From Candidatus Rokuibacteriota bacterium (lineage in GTDB: Bacteria > Methylomirabilota > Methylomirabilia > Rokubacteriales > CSP1-6), in assembly GCA_005887895.1 (NCBI GenBank), contig VBPC01000158.1, positions 1 through 43,126 on the forward strand: a stretch of 43,126 nt of DNA, in the 5' to 3' direction. The position numbers and the translations under genes were made by a program. Shown here one piece after another: positions 19,952-27,962 of the stretch. Within the stretch, counting starts at the first letter, position 1, and every line of letters starts with the position of its first letter. The notes beneath the pieces were generated by a model. That model saw nothing but the letters and a program-made list of their open reading frames with translations. It did not search any database and had not been told where the DNA came from.

Positions 19952-21362
19952 GCGGCGAGAGCTCGTCGGCGTCGCGCGAGGCCCAGTCGAACTGCTTCAT
20001 CCGCGGCCACATGCGCTCGCCACCGGCCTGCAGTGCGGCCAGGATCGCGCGCTCGTCCGCCGCCAGCACGCGGCCGCCGTCGACGACCAGGCGCCCGCCG
20101 ACCCAGACGCGATCCACGTCCTCGGCGGTCGCGTTGTAGACGATGTTCTTGATCGGATCGCGCAGCGGCGTCATGTTCCACGACGAGGCTTTCCAGAGCA
20201 CGAGGTCGGCCGTGGCGCCGGCCGCGATGCGGCCGAGGTCGTCGCGGCCCAGGGCCCGGGCGCCGCCCAGCGTGGCTGCGTCGAAGACGTCGGCGGCGGT
20301 GGTGGCCTGCGTGTTGCGCTCCACGATCTTGGAGCACACGGCGGCCCAGCGCATGGCCTCGATCACCGACTGCGGATTGGTGTCGGTGCCGAGCGCCACG
20401 TTGATGCCGGCGGCCCGGTAGAGGGCGAAGGACTCCATGACGACGCCGCGGCGGGCGAAGACCCACGGCGCGTGGGCCACCGTGCAGCCGGCCTCGGCCA
20501 GCAGTCCGACGTCGCCGGCCGGGTAGTTCGTCCACGACGAGCCGCCGATGATGATGGCGTGGCCGAGGACGGTGTTGGAGCCGAGCACGCCCAGCTCGTC
20601 GAGCCAGGCGACCGGCGTCTTGCCGTGGCGCTGCAGCATCTCGTTGAACTCCACGACCGACTGCGAGGTGTGCAGCGTGAACGGCCGGTCGGCGGCGTCG
20701 GCGTGCCGCTTCGCCTCGCGGAGCAGGTCGGCGCTGCAGGTGTCGACCTGAGCCGGCGAGAAGTAGCAGCGCACGAGGCCACCGTGAGCGCCGTCGTGCT
20801 TGTCGAAGAACTCCTGCGCACGCCGCAGGCCGCGGCGCCCGTCCTCCTCGTTCCACTCCCAGACCACGCGCCGGCCGTCGCGCGTCAGCCAGCGCCCGGA
20901 GCGGAAGGTGAGCCCCATGTAGACGCGCAGGCCGTAGTGGGCCGCGCGCTCGACGACGTACTCGCCGAGCCCGCCGATCTCCATGACGGTCGTCACCCCG
21001 CCGCGCAGCAGCTCGGCCATCGAGAAGTCCACGCAGGCGCGGCCGGCCTCCTCGTCCTGGGCCTCGCCGCGCACCGGCAGCATCTCGAACAGGCCCGAGT
21101 ACCAGAACTGCGGATTGCCGCGGTCCTCGATGAACGAGCGGTCGAGCGGCGAGCCGCCGATGTGGGCGTGGGTGCTGATGAGCCCCGGCGTCAGGACACG
21201 GTCGCGGGCGTCCACCCCCTCGTCGGCCGCGCCCTCGTAGGTCCGGCCGACGTGCACGATGCGGTCGCCCTCGAGCACCACCACCCCGTCGCGCAGGATG
21301 CGGTGCTGCCGCCCGTCGAACGCGACGACCCAGCCCGCCCGAATCGCGAGTCGGCGCGCCAT
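19929..21362 (-). CDS. Amidohydrolase-superfamily metal hydrolase (chlorohydrolase/deaminase type)
   Basis: 477-residue TIM-barrel hydrolase of the TrzN/AtzA/cytosine-deaminase-like branch. Metal and catalytic ligands are visible in order: the HxH in GLISTHAHIGG, His in FTLHTSQSVVEFNE, His in VLGHAIIIGG and Asp in ALGTDTNPQS. The small N- and C-terminal beta-domain that these enzymes share is present (start RAGWVVAFDG; end NATAEDVDRVWVGGRLVVDGG). It probably hydrolyses a C-N or C-Cl bond in a heterocycle or amidine, substrate unknown. It lies downstream of the KAS III gene on the same strand, separated by a composite hairpin repeat. Confidence 0.9.
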   Translation of the reverse strand: MARRLAIRAGWVVAFDGRQHRILRDGVVVLEGDRIVHVGRTYEGAADEGVDARDRVLTPGLISTHAHIGGSPLDRSFIEDRGNPQFWYSGLFEMLPVRGEAQDEEAGRACVDFSMAELLRGGVTTVMEIGGLGEYVVERAAHYGLRVYMGLTFRSGRWLTRDGRRVVWEWNEEDGRRGLRRAQEFFDKHDGAHGGLVRCYFSPAQVDTCSADLLREAKRHADAADRPFTLHTSQSVVEFNEMLQRHGKTPVAWLDELGVLGSNTVLGHAIIIGGSSWTNYPAGDVGLLAEAGCTVAHAPWVFARRGVVMESFALYRAAGINVALGTDTNPQSVIEAMRWAAVCSKIVERNTQATTAADVFDAATLGGARALGRDDLGRIAAGATADLVLWKASSWNMTPLRDPIKNIVYNATAEDVDRVWVGGRLVVDGGRVLAADERAILAALQAGGERMWPRMKQFDWASRDADELSPLSYPEWE

Positions 21363-21394
21363 GCTCAGCGCCCGTGGCCGAATCGCAAGGTCGA

Positions 21395-21497
21395 GGAGCG
21401 CCCGGGCTCCGCCGGGGCGCTCCGAGCGGCTGGGGGATTGGGGGCCATGTCGGGGCCCCCATGATCAATCGTCTGGGGGGCCATGTCGGGGCCCCCC
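21395..21497 (-). repeat. Composite two-hairpin repeat, locus 1 (minus orientation, hairpin 1 doubled)
   Basis: Read on the minus strand: hairpin 1 (stem GGGGGGCC/GGCCCCCC, loop CCGACAT, 21497-21475), a second copy of hairpin 1 (21460-21440), a 16-nt spacer containing AATCCCCCA, then hairpin 2 (stem GGAGCGCC/GGCGCTCC, 21423-21395) around CCGGCGGAGCCCG. It sits between the KAS III stop and the amidohydrolase start. The same element is found at 26970, 29887 and 36793. Confidence 0.9.
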
Positions 21498-21498
21498 C

Positions 21499-23361
21499 TC
21501 AATGAGTCGCCACGATGGCCGGATCGAGGCGCATGACCACGTAGCCGCCGACGGCGCCGGCGCCGAAGCCCGGCGCGAAGAGGCGCATCGGGCGATCGAT
21601 GACGCCCTCGGCCACCGCGTCGTAGATGGCCAGCGGGATCGAGGCGGAGGACGTGTTGCCGACCGTCTCGATGTTGAAGTAGAGGCGCTCGGGCGGGATG
21701 CCGGCGCCCTTGGCGTACTGGACCACCATCGTCTTGTTCGCCTGGTGGGGCACGATGAGATCGATCGCCTGCAGCAGCGAGCCCTCGCCGCCGTCCGGAT
21801 GCGGCAGGGCGCCGAGCTCCCGGATCATCTGCGTCAGGTAGCGCTTCACCAGCGCCTTCACCTCGGGACCGTACACGGTGATGTTGTTGTCGAACTCCGG
21901 GTTGGGCCAGATGATCGAGTCGACCTCGCTCATGGGACCGCTGGCGTAGGTCTGGTAGTACTCGACGTCGGGCCGGGCGTCGGCCGGGGCCGGCCCGATC
22001 ACCAGCGCGGTGGCGCCGTCGCCGAAGATCATGCGCGACGTTCGCACGGTGCCGATCTTGTCGGAGAACTTCTCGGCGCACACCAGCAGCACCGGGCGCT
22101 GCACCTCCTGCAGCTGGCGGATGGCCTCGCTCAGCCCGTAGGGCAGCCCGGCGCAGGCGGCGACCATGTCGCAGGAGAAATGCGTCTGGAACATGCCGAG
22201 CTGGCCCGACAGCCACGTCGCCAGCGAGGGCATCATCTTGCCGCTCGTGCACGAGCAGAAGATGACGGCGCCGATCTCGTTGGCCTTGCGGCCGGCCTTG
22301 TCCAGCGCGGCCTGGGCGGCCAGGAGCGAGATGTGGTCGAGATCGAGCGCGGTGTAGAGGCGCTGGCGGATGCCGGTCTTCTCCTCGATCTCCACCGCCG
22401 TCATCGGCGACCACGAATAGGCGGCGTTCCGGATGAGGTCCTCGTTCGTGCAGGGGGTCTCGCCCTTGTAGACCGCCAGCGCCTCCAGCTTCGGCATCAC
22501 GCTGAACCGCGCGCGCACGTCGACGGGCGGGTAGGGCTCGACCGGCGGCCGCGACTCGACCACCGCCGGCCGCCGCGGGCGCGAGCGCACGCCGCTCTTC
22601 ACCCGGCGGATGAAGTGGGAGATCTCGTCGTTGCGCGAGCGGTAGACGACCACGAAATCGTCGTCGTGGAGCTTGCCGACCTCGATCACCCGCATCTTCG
22701 CCCGGTCCCAGCGGTACTCGTTGTGGAGGATCATCGTCTGGCGCATGAGCGCTTCCAGCTCGGGCACGCGGTGCCAGTACTCGACGATGTCGTCCCAGCC
22801 GTAGCCTGGATAATCGGGATCGTGGGTCAGCAGGTGATAGGTGAGGTTTCTCGGGTTTGCCAGAATTTCGCTCACCGTGGGCTTTATCGCTGACAGCTCG
22901 GCCCCGGCGCCCTTCTTGTGACGGAAGACGTCGAAGAGAACGCGGAAGATCTTGTCCTCGGTGCCTTCGTCCCAGGTCGGCACCAGATTGCGATAGCCGC
23001 TCTCGATGGCCGAGGCCAGGTCGGCGACCTCCCACGGCTTGAAGATCGGCAGGAAGATGTCGTCACGCTGCCGCGGCACGTCGCGCCAGCGCATCGGCTG
23101 CTTCACATAGAGCGTGAACGGATAGCGATTCGACCAGAACAGGTCGAGGGCGAGATCGCGCAGCAGCTCGTAGCGGCCCTTGTAGCCGCCCGCGTCCAGC
23201 CGCGCGACCATGTCGGCTTCGGTCGGCGCCTTGTCCTCGAAGTCACGGCGAATGACGGCCGCGAACTGGTCGAGGGTCTCGAAGACCGAGAAGTCGAGCG
23301 CCGGAAAAAAATTGTATGGAAAAACGATCCGGCCGTAGCGATTGATGACGAACGGCTTCAT
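21499..23361 (-). CDS. KAS III (FabH-like) ketoacyl-ACP synthase fused to an unknown N-terminal domain
   Basis: 620 residues. The C-terminal part, from about residue 290, is a thiolase-fold FabH-type synthase with the full Cys-His-Asn triad: Cys403 in VAACAGLPYGL, His539 in VPHQANKTM and Asn569 in VGNTSSASIP. The spacings match FabH. It also ends with the usual GFGAGAVGG. Such enzymes join an acyl-CoA or acyl-ACP to malonyl-ACP, or make other C-C bonds. The first 280 or so residues (start MKPFVINRYGRIVFPYNFF) match nothing I recognise; they are rich in Trp, Tyr and charged residues, with no signal peptide. Standalone FabH is about 320-330 residues, so this is a fusion. It could belong to a specialised lipid or polyketide step. 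Confidence 0.88.
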   Translation of the reverse strand: MKPFVINRYGRIVFPYNFFPALDFSVFETLDQFAAVIRRDFEDKAPTEADMVARLDAGGYKGRYELLRDLALDLFWSNRYPFTLYVKQPMRWRDVPRQRDDIFLPIFKPWEVADLASAIESGYRNLVPTWDEGTEDKIFRVLFDVFRHKKGAGAELSAIKPTVSEILANPRNLTYHLLTHDPDYPGYGWDDIVEYWHRVPELEALMRQTMILHNEYRWDRAKMRVIEVGKLHDDDFVVVYRSRNDEISHFIRRVKSGVRSRPRRPAVVESRPPVEPYPPVDVRARFSVMPKLEALAVYKGETPCTNEDLIRNAAYSWSPMTAVEIEEKTGIRQRLYTALDLDHISLLAAQAALDKAGRKANEIGAVIFCSCTSGKMMPSLATWLSGQLGMFQTHFSCDMVAACAGLPYGLSEAIRQLQEVQRPVLLVCAEKFSDKIGTVRTSRMIFGDGATALVIGPAPADARPDVEYYQTYASGPMSEVDSIIWPNPEFDNNITVYGPEVKALVKRYLTQMIRELGALPHPDGGEGSLLQAIDLIVPHQANKTMVVQYAKGAGIPPERLYFNIETVGNTSSASIPLAIYDAVAEGVIDRPMRLFAPGFGAGAVGGYVVMRLDPAIVATH

Positions 23362-23419
23362 GGATGCGCGCCCTCCAGACGCTTCACCGTAAGCCCCGGC
23401 GTGGCCTTGTGCAAGCCGC

Positions 23420-23425
23420 TATAAT
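23420..23425 (+). promoter_or_regulatory. TATAAT box, leaderless promoter of the UPYC oxidoreductase
   Basis: A perfect TATAAT ends 6 nt before ATG 23432, which places the transcription start at the initiation codon. There is no ribosome binding site. No recognisable -35 box at 17 nt upstream. Confidence 0.6.
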
Positions 23426-23431
23426 CGATTC

Positions 23432-24088
23432 ATGCCCATTCTCGCCGAGCGCGATCAGGACGCCGTCCGCAAGGAGTTCCAGCGCATCGAGGGGCCCGTC
23501 AAGCTGGTCGTCTTCTCGCAGGAGCTCGTGGCCGGCGACCTCTGCCGCCAGAACGAGCAGCTCGTGCGGGAGGTGGCCGCGCTCGACGACCGGATCACGG
23601 TGGAGTTGCTGAACCCGGCCATCGATCGTGAGCGGACGGAGGCCTACGGCGTCGATCAGGTGCCGGCCATCGTGGTCGAGGGCGCGCGCGACTACGGCCT
23701 GCGCTTCTTCGGCATCCCGTCCGGCTACGAGTTCAGCAACCTCATCGACGCGATCATCGTGGCCTCCAGCGGCGAGCCGGCCCTGTCGGAGGCGACCCGG
23801 ACCGCGCTGGCCGGCCTCACCGACGACGTCCACATCAAGGTCTTCTCGACGCCGACCTGACCGTACTGTCCCCGGGCCGTGCGCCTGGCGCAGCACATGG
23901 CAGTCGCCTCGGATCGGGTCACCGCGACCGCGATCGAGGCCACCGAGTTCCCCGACCTCTCGCGCGCCTACCGCGTCATGGCGGTGCCGAAGATCGTCAT
24001 CAACGATCGGGTGGAGTTCGAGGGCGCGCTGCCGGAGGGGCAGTTCCTCGACGCCGTGCTGCGCGCCGTGGCCCCCACCGCCTCGTGA
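23432..24088 (+). CDS. Probable selenoprotein: protein-disulfide-oxidoreductase-like, two thioredoxin folds, U-P-Y-C
   Basis: Reading through TGA 23858-23860 gives 218 residues in one frame with two thioredoxin folds. The first fold has a degenerate active site (FSQELVAGDLCRQN) and cis-Pro in QVPAIVVEG. The second begins VHIKVFSTPT, then UGA, then PYCPRAVRLAQHMA: UGA replaces the first Cys of the classic CPYC motif (U143-P-Y-C146). Its cis-Pro is in MAVPKIVIND. The family (PDO or glutaredoxin-like protein) normally has CPYC here and reduces disulfides or peroxides. A 17-nt hairpin begins 12 nt after the UGA. Called conventionally, the gene would be cut in two (23432-23860 and 23879-24088). 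The start is leaderless. Confidence 0.88.
23872..23888 (+). promoter_or_regulatory. SECIS-like hairpin after UGA of the UPYC gene
   Basis: CCGGGC (23872-23877) pairs with GCCTGG (23883-23888), six pairs including one G-U, around the loop CGTGC. The hairpin is 17 nt long and is separated from the UGA by 11 nt. The minimal E. coli fdhF SECIS is likewise a 17-nt hairpin about 11 nt after UGA, with a GU in its loop, as here. Confidence 0.65.
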
Positions 24089-24124
24089 CCGGCGCGCGGG
24101 GCGTCGTCCCCGCCTGCGCGACGC

Positions 24125-24547
24125 GTGCCGCCGCAAGCTAGCGCGCTGCTGTTCGCTTACGGCACGCTGATGCGCGGATACGCGCTGCACGACGTGCTCG
24201 CCGGCGGCGCGACCTTCCTGGGTATCGGCAGCGTGAGCGGCCGCCTGCTCGATCTCGGCCGCTACCCCGGGCTCGTCGACGGCGGCGGCCGCGTGAGCGG
24301 CGAGGTCTACCGCCTGGACGACCCCGAACTTCTGCCGCTGCTCGACCGCCAGGAGGGGTACAATTTCGACCGGCGCCGGGCGATGGTGACGCTCGCCGGC
24401 GGCCGGCGCGCGCGGGCGTGGCTCTACCGCTATCGCGGCCCGCGCGCCCGCGCGACGCTGATACCCGATGGCGACTACCGCCGCGTCCGGCCTGCGGCCG
24501 CGCGGCCCGCGACAAGGCATTCACCCGGGAGGAGTCCATGGCGCTGA
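24125..24547 (+). CDS. Gamma-glutamylcyclotransferase (AIG2-like) family protein
   Basis: 140 residues from GTG 24125. The AIG2/GGCT fold is marked by LLFAYGTLMRGYALHDVL at the N-terminus and the catalytic Glu in DRQEGYN. The fold closes with RARAWLYRYRGP and IPDGDYRRV. These enzymes release 5-oxoproline from gamma-glutamyl compounds or act on similar amines. The last 20 or so residues after DYRRV are Arg/Pro-rich and overlap the start of the transaminase gene, so the natural end may have been lost. It follows the UPYC gene by 36 nt, and a redox/glutathione-related link is possible but unproven. Confidence 0.8.
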   Translation: MPPQASALLFAYGTLMRGYALHDVLAGGATFLGIGSVSGRLLDLGRYPGLVDGGGRVSGEVYRLDDPELLPLLDRQEGYNFDRRRAMVTLAGGRRARAWLYRYRGPRARATLIPDGDYRRVRPAAARPATRHSPGRSPWR

Positions 24548-25917
24548 CCGCCGCCGAGCTCATCAGAGCCGACCAGGATCACCTGATCCATCCGCTTCAC
24601 CATCCGATCGACAACGCCGAACCCGTCATCTACGTGCGCGGGCGCGGGGCCATGGTGCAGGACATCGGCGGCCACGAGATGATCGACGGCCTGTCCGGGC
24701 TGTGGAACGTCAACGTCGGCCACGGCCGCGTCGAGCTGGCCGACGCCGCGGCGGCGCAGATGAAGGAGCTCGCCTACTTCTCCGCCTACGTCGGCTCGTC
24801 CAACATCCCGTCCATCACGCTGGCCTCCAAGCTCGTCGAGCTCGCCGGCGACATGCAGGGCATCTTCTTCACCACCGGCGGCGCCGAGGCCAACGAGTCG
24901 GCGTTCAAGACCGCGCGCTTCTACTGGAAGGCGAAGGGCAAGCCCGACAAGATCAAGGTCATCTCGCGCCAGCACGCCTACCACGGCGTGACGCAGCAGG
25001 CGATGAGCGCGACCGGCATGGCCGCCTACTGGAAGATGTTCGAGCCGCGCGTGCCCGGCTTCGTGCACATCCCGACCTGCTATCCCTACCGCGTGCAGGA
25101 GGGCAAGCCGGGGGAGACGGCCGGCCAGACCGCCGCGCGCCTGCTGGAGGAGGCGATCCTGCGCGAGGGGCCGGAGACGGTGGCCGCCTTCATCGCCGAG
25201 CCGATCCACGGCGGCGGCGGCGTCATCTATCCCACCGACGACTACTTCCCGCTGGTGCGCCAGATCTGCGATCGCCACCAGGTGCTGTTCATCGCCGACG
25301 AGGTCATCACCGGCTTCTGCCGGACCGGCAAGTGGTTCGCGACGTCGCACTGGAACGTGAAGCCGGACATCCGCGTCTTCGCCAAGGGCGTGACCTCGGG
25401 CTACCTGCCGCTGGGCGGCATCATGGTGAGCCGGGCCATCAAGGAGGCCATCGACGGCGTGAAGCCCGAGGATCGTTGGATGCACGCCTACACCTACTCG
25501 GGCCATCCGACCTGCTGCGCCGTCGCGCTCAAGAACCTCGAGATCATGGAGCGTGAGCATCTGAACGAGAACGCCGCCCGGATGGGCGACCGTCTCTACG
25601 CCGGGCTGCGCGAGGCGTTCAAGGACCATCCGCACGCCGGCGACGTCCGCGGGGGCAAGGGGCTGCTGGCCGCCGTCGAGCTGGTCGAGGATCGCGCGAG
25701 CAAGCGCAACTTCGCCGCCGACAAGAAGGTCGCCCCGCGCATCCAGGCCGAGATGATGAAGCGCGGCGTCATCACGCGGGTGCGTGCGGTGGCCGGAGCA
25801 CATCCGGCGCCCGGCGACACCGTCTACTACGCGCCGCCGCTGGTGGTCACCGGCAAAGAAGTCGACCAGGTGGTGTCGGTGTCGCGCGATGCGGTGAAGG
25901 CCGTGCTCGGCGTCTGA
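24538..25917 (+). CDS. Class III pyridoxal-phosphate aminotransferase (omega-transaminase type)
   Basis: 459 residues. Features of the class: GLWNVNVGHGR near the N-terminus, TTGGAEANESAFKTARFYW for phosphate binding, AYHGVTQQAMSATG, AEPIHGGGGVIYP, IADEVITGFCRTG with the PLP-nitrogen Asp, and Schiff-base Lys283 in FAKGVTSGYLPLGG. HAYTYSGHPTCCAVAL follows, then the C-terminal domain. It is like pyruvate- or beta-alanine-dependent omega-transaminases and moves a terminal amino group. The start at 24538 has GGGAGGAG upstream, which is why it is preferred over longer frames. Confidence 0.93.
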   Translation: MALTAAELIRADQDHLIHPLHHPIDNAEPVIYVRGRGAMVQDIGGHEMIDGLSGLWNVNVGHGRVELADAAAAQMKELAYFSAYVGSSNIPSITLASKLVELAGDMQGIFFTTGGAEANESAFKTARFYWKAKGKPDKIKVISRQHAYHGVTQQAMSATGMAAYWKMFEPRVPGFVHIPTCYPYRVQEGKPGETAGQTAARLLEEAILREGPETVAAFIAEPIHGGGGVIYPTDDYFPLVRQICDRHQVLFIADEVITGFCRTGKWFATSHWNVKPDIRVFAKGVTSGYLPLGGIMVSRAIKEAIDGVKPEDRWMHAYTYSGHPTCCAVALKNLEIMEREHLNENAARMGDRLYAGLREAFKDHPHAGDVRGGKGLLAAVELVEDRASKRNFAADKKVAPRIQAEMMKRGVITRVRAVAGAHPAPGDTVYYAPPLVVTGKEVDQVVSVSRDAVKAVLGV

Positions 25918-25926
25918 GCGGCCGCG

Positions 25927-26121
25927 GTGAGGCTCATCACCGCGCACCGCATCCTCATCATCGCGGGGATCGCGTTCTTCATCCTCTACGCGGTGGTGCG
26001 CGGGCGCGCCTACCTCGCCCGGGGCGACACGATGGACCTCGTGCAGGCCGTCGTGTCGCTCGTGGTCGCCCTCGGGCTGCAGTGGTACTTCCGCTCGCTG
26101 GCGGGATGGGGCAAGCGGTAG
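25927..26121 (+). CDS. Small two-helix membrane protein
   Basis: 64 residues from GTG 25927, with helices about residues 6-24 (ILIIAGIAFFILYAVV) and 38-55 (LVQAVVSLVVALGLQWYF). It begins nine bases after the transaminase stop and its 3' end overlaps the DCC gene, so it is in the same transcript. No family recognised; function unknown. Confidence 0.6.
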   Translation: MRLITAHRILIIAGIAFFILYAVVRGRAYLARGDTMDLVQAVVSLVVALGLQWYFRSLAGWGKR

Positions 26122-26489
26122 CGCGCGCCACGCTGATCTACGACGGCGACTGCGCGATGTGCCGGTCGAGCGCCTTGTGGATCATGCGCCGGGCCCTGTC
26201 GCGAGGCGCGCTGGAGATCCTGCCCTGCCGCTCGGGCGTGCGCGCCGAGCGCTTCCCCCAGGTGCCCGAGGCCGCCTGTCTCACCGCCATGCAGCTCGTC
26301 CTGCCCGATGGCCGCGTGCTGAGCGGCGCCGACGCCGTCCCCGAGCTGCTGCGCCGCATCCGCGGCTGGGGCTGGGCGGCCGGCGTCTTCGCGCTGCCGG
26401 GGCTGCGGCCGCTGGCGCGCCGCGCGTACGCCTGGGTCGCGCGCAACCGCATGCGGATCTCGTGCGCCCCCGGCGGCCGCGACGCGTGA
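26106..26489 (+). CDS. DCC-family thiol-disulfide oxidoreductase-like protein (DUF393)
   Basis: 127 residues. The family signature is the D-x-x-C-x-x-C near the N-terminus, here IYDGDCAMCRSSALW. The C-terminal part has the usual FALPGLRPLARRAYAWVARNR. The fold is thioredoxin-like, but the exact role of the family is poorly known. ATG 26106 is chosen because the conserved strand follows soon after; GTG 26082 is in frame too. It overlaps the upstream membrane gene by 16 nt, and its TGA overlaps the GTG of the thioesterase. Confidence 0.85.
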   Translation: MGQAVARATLIYDGDCAMCRSSALWIMRRALSRGALEILPCRSGVRAERFPQVPEAACLTAMQLVLPDGRVLSGADAVPELLRRIRGWGWAAGVFALPGLRPLARRAYAWVARNRMRISCAPGGRDA

Positions 26490-26968
26490 GCGATCTGGCG
26501 GCGCCGCTCGATGTCTATCGCGACGTCGTCCGTCCGGAGTGGATCGACCACAACGGCCACATGAACGTCGGCTACTACCTGGTCGTCTTCGACTTCGCGA
26601 CCGACGAGTTCTTCCGCTGGGTCGGGCTCGACGCGGCCCATCGCCACGCGCAGGCGATCACCACGTTCTGCCTGGAGGCGCACGTCACCTACCACCGCGA
26701 GGTGCGCAGCGGCGACCCGCTGCGCTTCACCACCGTCCTGCTCGGCCACGACGCCAAGCGCATCCACTACATCCACACGATGTACCACGCGCGGGAGGGC
26801 TACCTGGCCTCCACGAACGAGCTGATGTCGCTGCACGTGGATCTCGCGACCCGCCGCGGCGCCCCGATGCACCGGGCCGTCCTCGAGCGCCTCGCCGCGA
26901 TCCAGGCCGCCCACGACGCGCTGCCGCGCCCCCCGCAGGCCGGCCGCCGCATCGGCCTCACCTGGTGA
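26486..26968 (+). CDS. Acyl-CoA thioesterase, hot-dog fold (4HBT type)
   Basis: 160 residues. The hot-dog family signature is WIDHNGHMNVGYYLVVFD, with the catalytic acidic residue in the first helix region. EAHVTYHREVRSGDPLRF and YHAREGYLASTNELMSLHV form the central sheet. It resembles thioesterases that act on betainyl-CoA or similar polar CoA esters; the substrate is not fixed by sequence. The start is GTG 26486, overlapping the DCC stop (GTGA). The gene is followed directly by a composite hairpin repeat. Confidence 0.88.
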   Translation: MSDLAAPLDVYRDVVRPEWIDHNGHMNVGYYLVVFDFATDEFFRWVGLDAAHRHAQAITTFCLEAHVTYHREVRSGDPLRFTTVLLGHDAKRIHYIHTMYHAREGYLASTNELMSLHVDLATRRGAPMHRAVLERLAAIQAAHDALPRPPQAGRRIGLTW

Positions 26969-26969
26969 C

Positions 26970-27037
26970 ATGGGGGCCCCGACATGGCCCCCAAACCCCC
27001 AAACGTTCGGAGCGCCCCGGCGGAGCCGTGGCGCTCC
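26970..27037 (+). repeat. Composite two-hairpin repeat, locus 2 (plus orientation)
   Basis: Hairpin 1 (26972-26992, GGGGGCC/GGCCCCC, loop CCGACAT), a 16-nt spacer with AAACCCCCAAACG, and hairpin 2 (27009-27037, GGAGCGCC/GGCGCTCC around CCGGCGGAGCCGT). It fills almost the whole 72-bp gap between two convergent genes, so here it could end transcription from both sides, though there is no T-tract. Confidence 0.92.
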
Positions 27038-27040
27038 TCG

Positions 27041-27946
27041 TCATTCCTGAGGCAGGGTGCTCTTCGCGATGGTCGCGTCGAGCGCCTCGTAGTCCTCGTA
27101 GCGGATGAGGTCGTACAGCTCGCGCCGCGACTGCATGCGCTCGAGCAGCGCGTGCTGGCTGCCCGCCTGCGCGAGGAGCGTGTAGCACTCCTCCATCGCC
27201 CGCGCGGCGACGCGGAGCGCGGTGACCGGCCAGATCACCATCTTGTAGCCGAGCCGCCCCAGCTCGTCGGCGGGCAGCAGCGGGGTCCGTCCGAACTCGG
27301 TCATGTTGGCGAGGAGCGGAACGGGCACGGCGGCGGCGAACGCGCGGATCTCGTCGACGTCGCGCAGCGCCTCGGGGAAGACCGCATGGGCCCCCGCCTC
27401 GACGTAGAGGCGGGCGCGGGCGATGGCGGCCTCGAGACCCTCGGAGGCCACGGCGTCGGTGCGGGCGATGACACGCAGGTGGCGGGCGGCGCGGACGGCG
27501 GCGGCGACCTTGCGCGCCATGTCCTCGGGGGCGGCGAGGCGCTTGTCGGAGAGATGGCCGCACTTCTTGGGCAGCACCTGGTCCTCGAGCTGCACGGCCG
27601 CCGCCCCGGCGTCCTCCAGCTCCCGCACCAGGCGCATGACGTTGAGCGCCTCGCCGTAGCCGGTGTCGCCGTCGACGACGAGCGGCAGATCCACCGCTCG
27701 GCAGATCGCCCGCGTGAAGAAGATGAGCTCGTCGAGCGCGAGCACCCCGAGATCGGGCAGGGCGAGGCTGGCGGTGACGGCGGCGCCGGAGAGGTAGAGC
27801 GCCTGGAAGCCGGCGCGGCGAGCGAGCAAGGCGGCCAGCGGCGTGTGAGCGCCGGGGAGGCGCACGATGCCCGGCGCGGCCCACAGCGCGGCCAGGCGAT
27901 CGCCGGCCGGCCGCGGATCGCGCGCGGTCTGCGTGAGCCAGGTCAT
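27041..27946 (-). CDS. Isocitrate lyase/PEP mutase-family protein, 2-methylisocitrate-lyase-like
   Basis: 301-residue TIM-barrel lyase. Visible are ALYLSGAAVTASLALPDLG, LPLVVDGDTGYGEALNV with metal-binding Asp residues, VQLEDQVLPKKCGHLSDK with the active-site Cys of the KKCGH loop, IARTDAVASEGLEAAIARA, and PLLANMTEFGRTP. This set fits PrpB-type 2-methylisocitrate lyase, which yields pyruvate and succinate. No other methylcitrate-cycle gene is near, so another 2,3-dicarboxylate or acylpyruvate role is possible. It starts 16 bp after the dioxygenase stop on the same strand. Confidence 0.9.
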   Translation of the reverse strand: MTWLTQTARDPRPAGDRLAALWAAPGIVRLPGAHTPLAALLARRAGFQALYLSGAAVTASLALPDLGVLALDELIFFTRAICRAVDLPLVVDGDTGYGEALNVMRLVRELEDAGAAAVQLEDQVLPKKCGHLSDKRLAAPEDMARKVAAAVRAARHLRVIARTDAVASEGLEAAIARARLYVEAGAHAVFPEALRDVDEIRAFAAAVPVPLLANMTEFGRTPLLPADELGRLGYKMVIWPVTALRVAARAMEECYTLLAQAGSQHALLERMQSRRELYDLIRYEDYEALDATIAKSTLPQE

Positions 27947-27962
27947 GAGACCGGGGGGACGC

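Noticed and set aside
21395..21497. CRISPR repeats, because similar units recur close together
   Set aside because: Only one or two units per locus, no regular spacers, and loci lie kilobases apart without cas genes.
23858..23860. TGA as a true stop separating two small genes
   Set aside because: The second part would lack a start of its thioredoxin fold, and PT-UGA-PYCPRAV matches a CPYC active site exactly in frame.
26970..27037. Simple rho-independent terminator
   Set aside because: No T-tract, a second conserved hairpin follows at fixed distance, and one copy lies between divergent starts.
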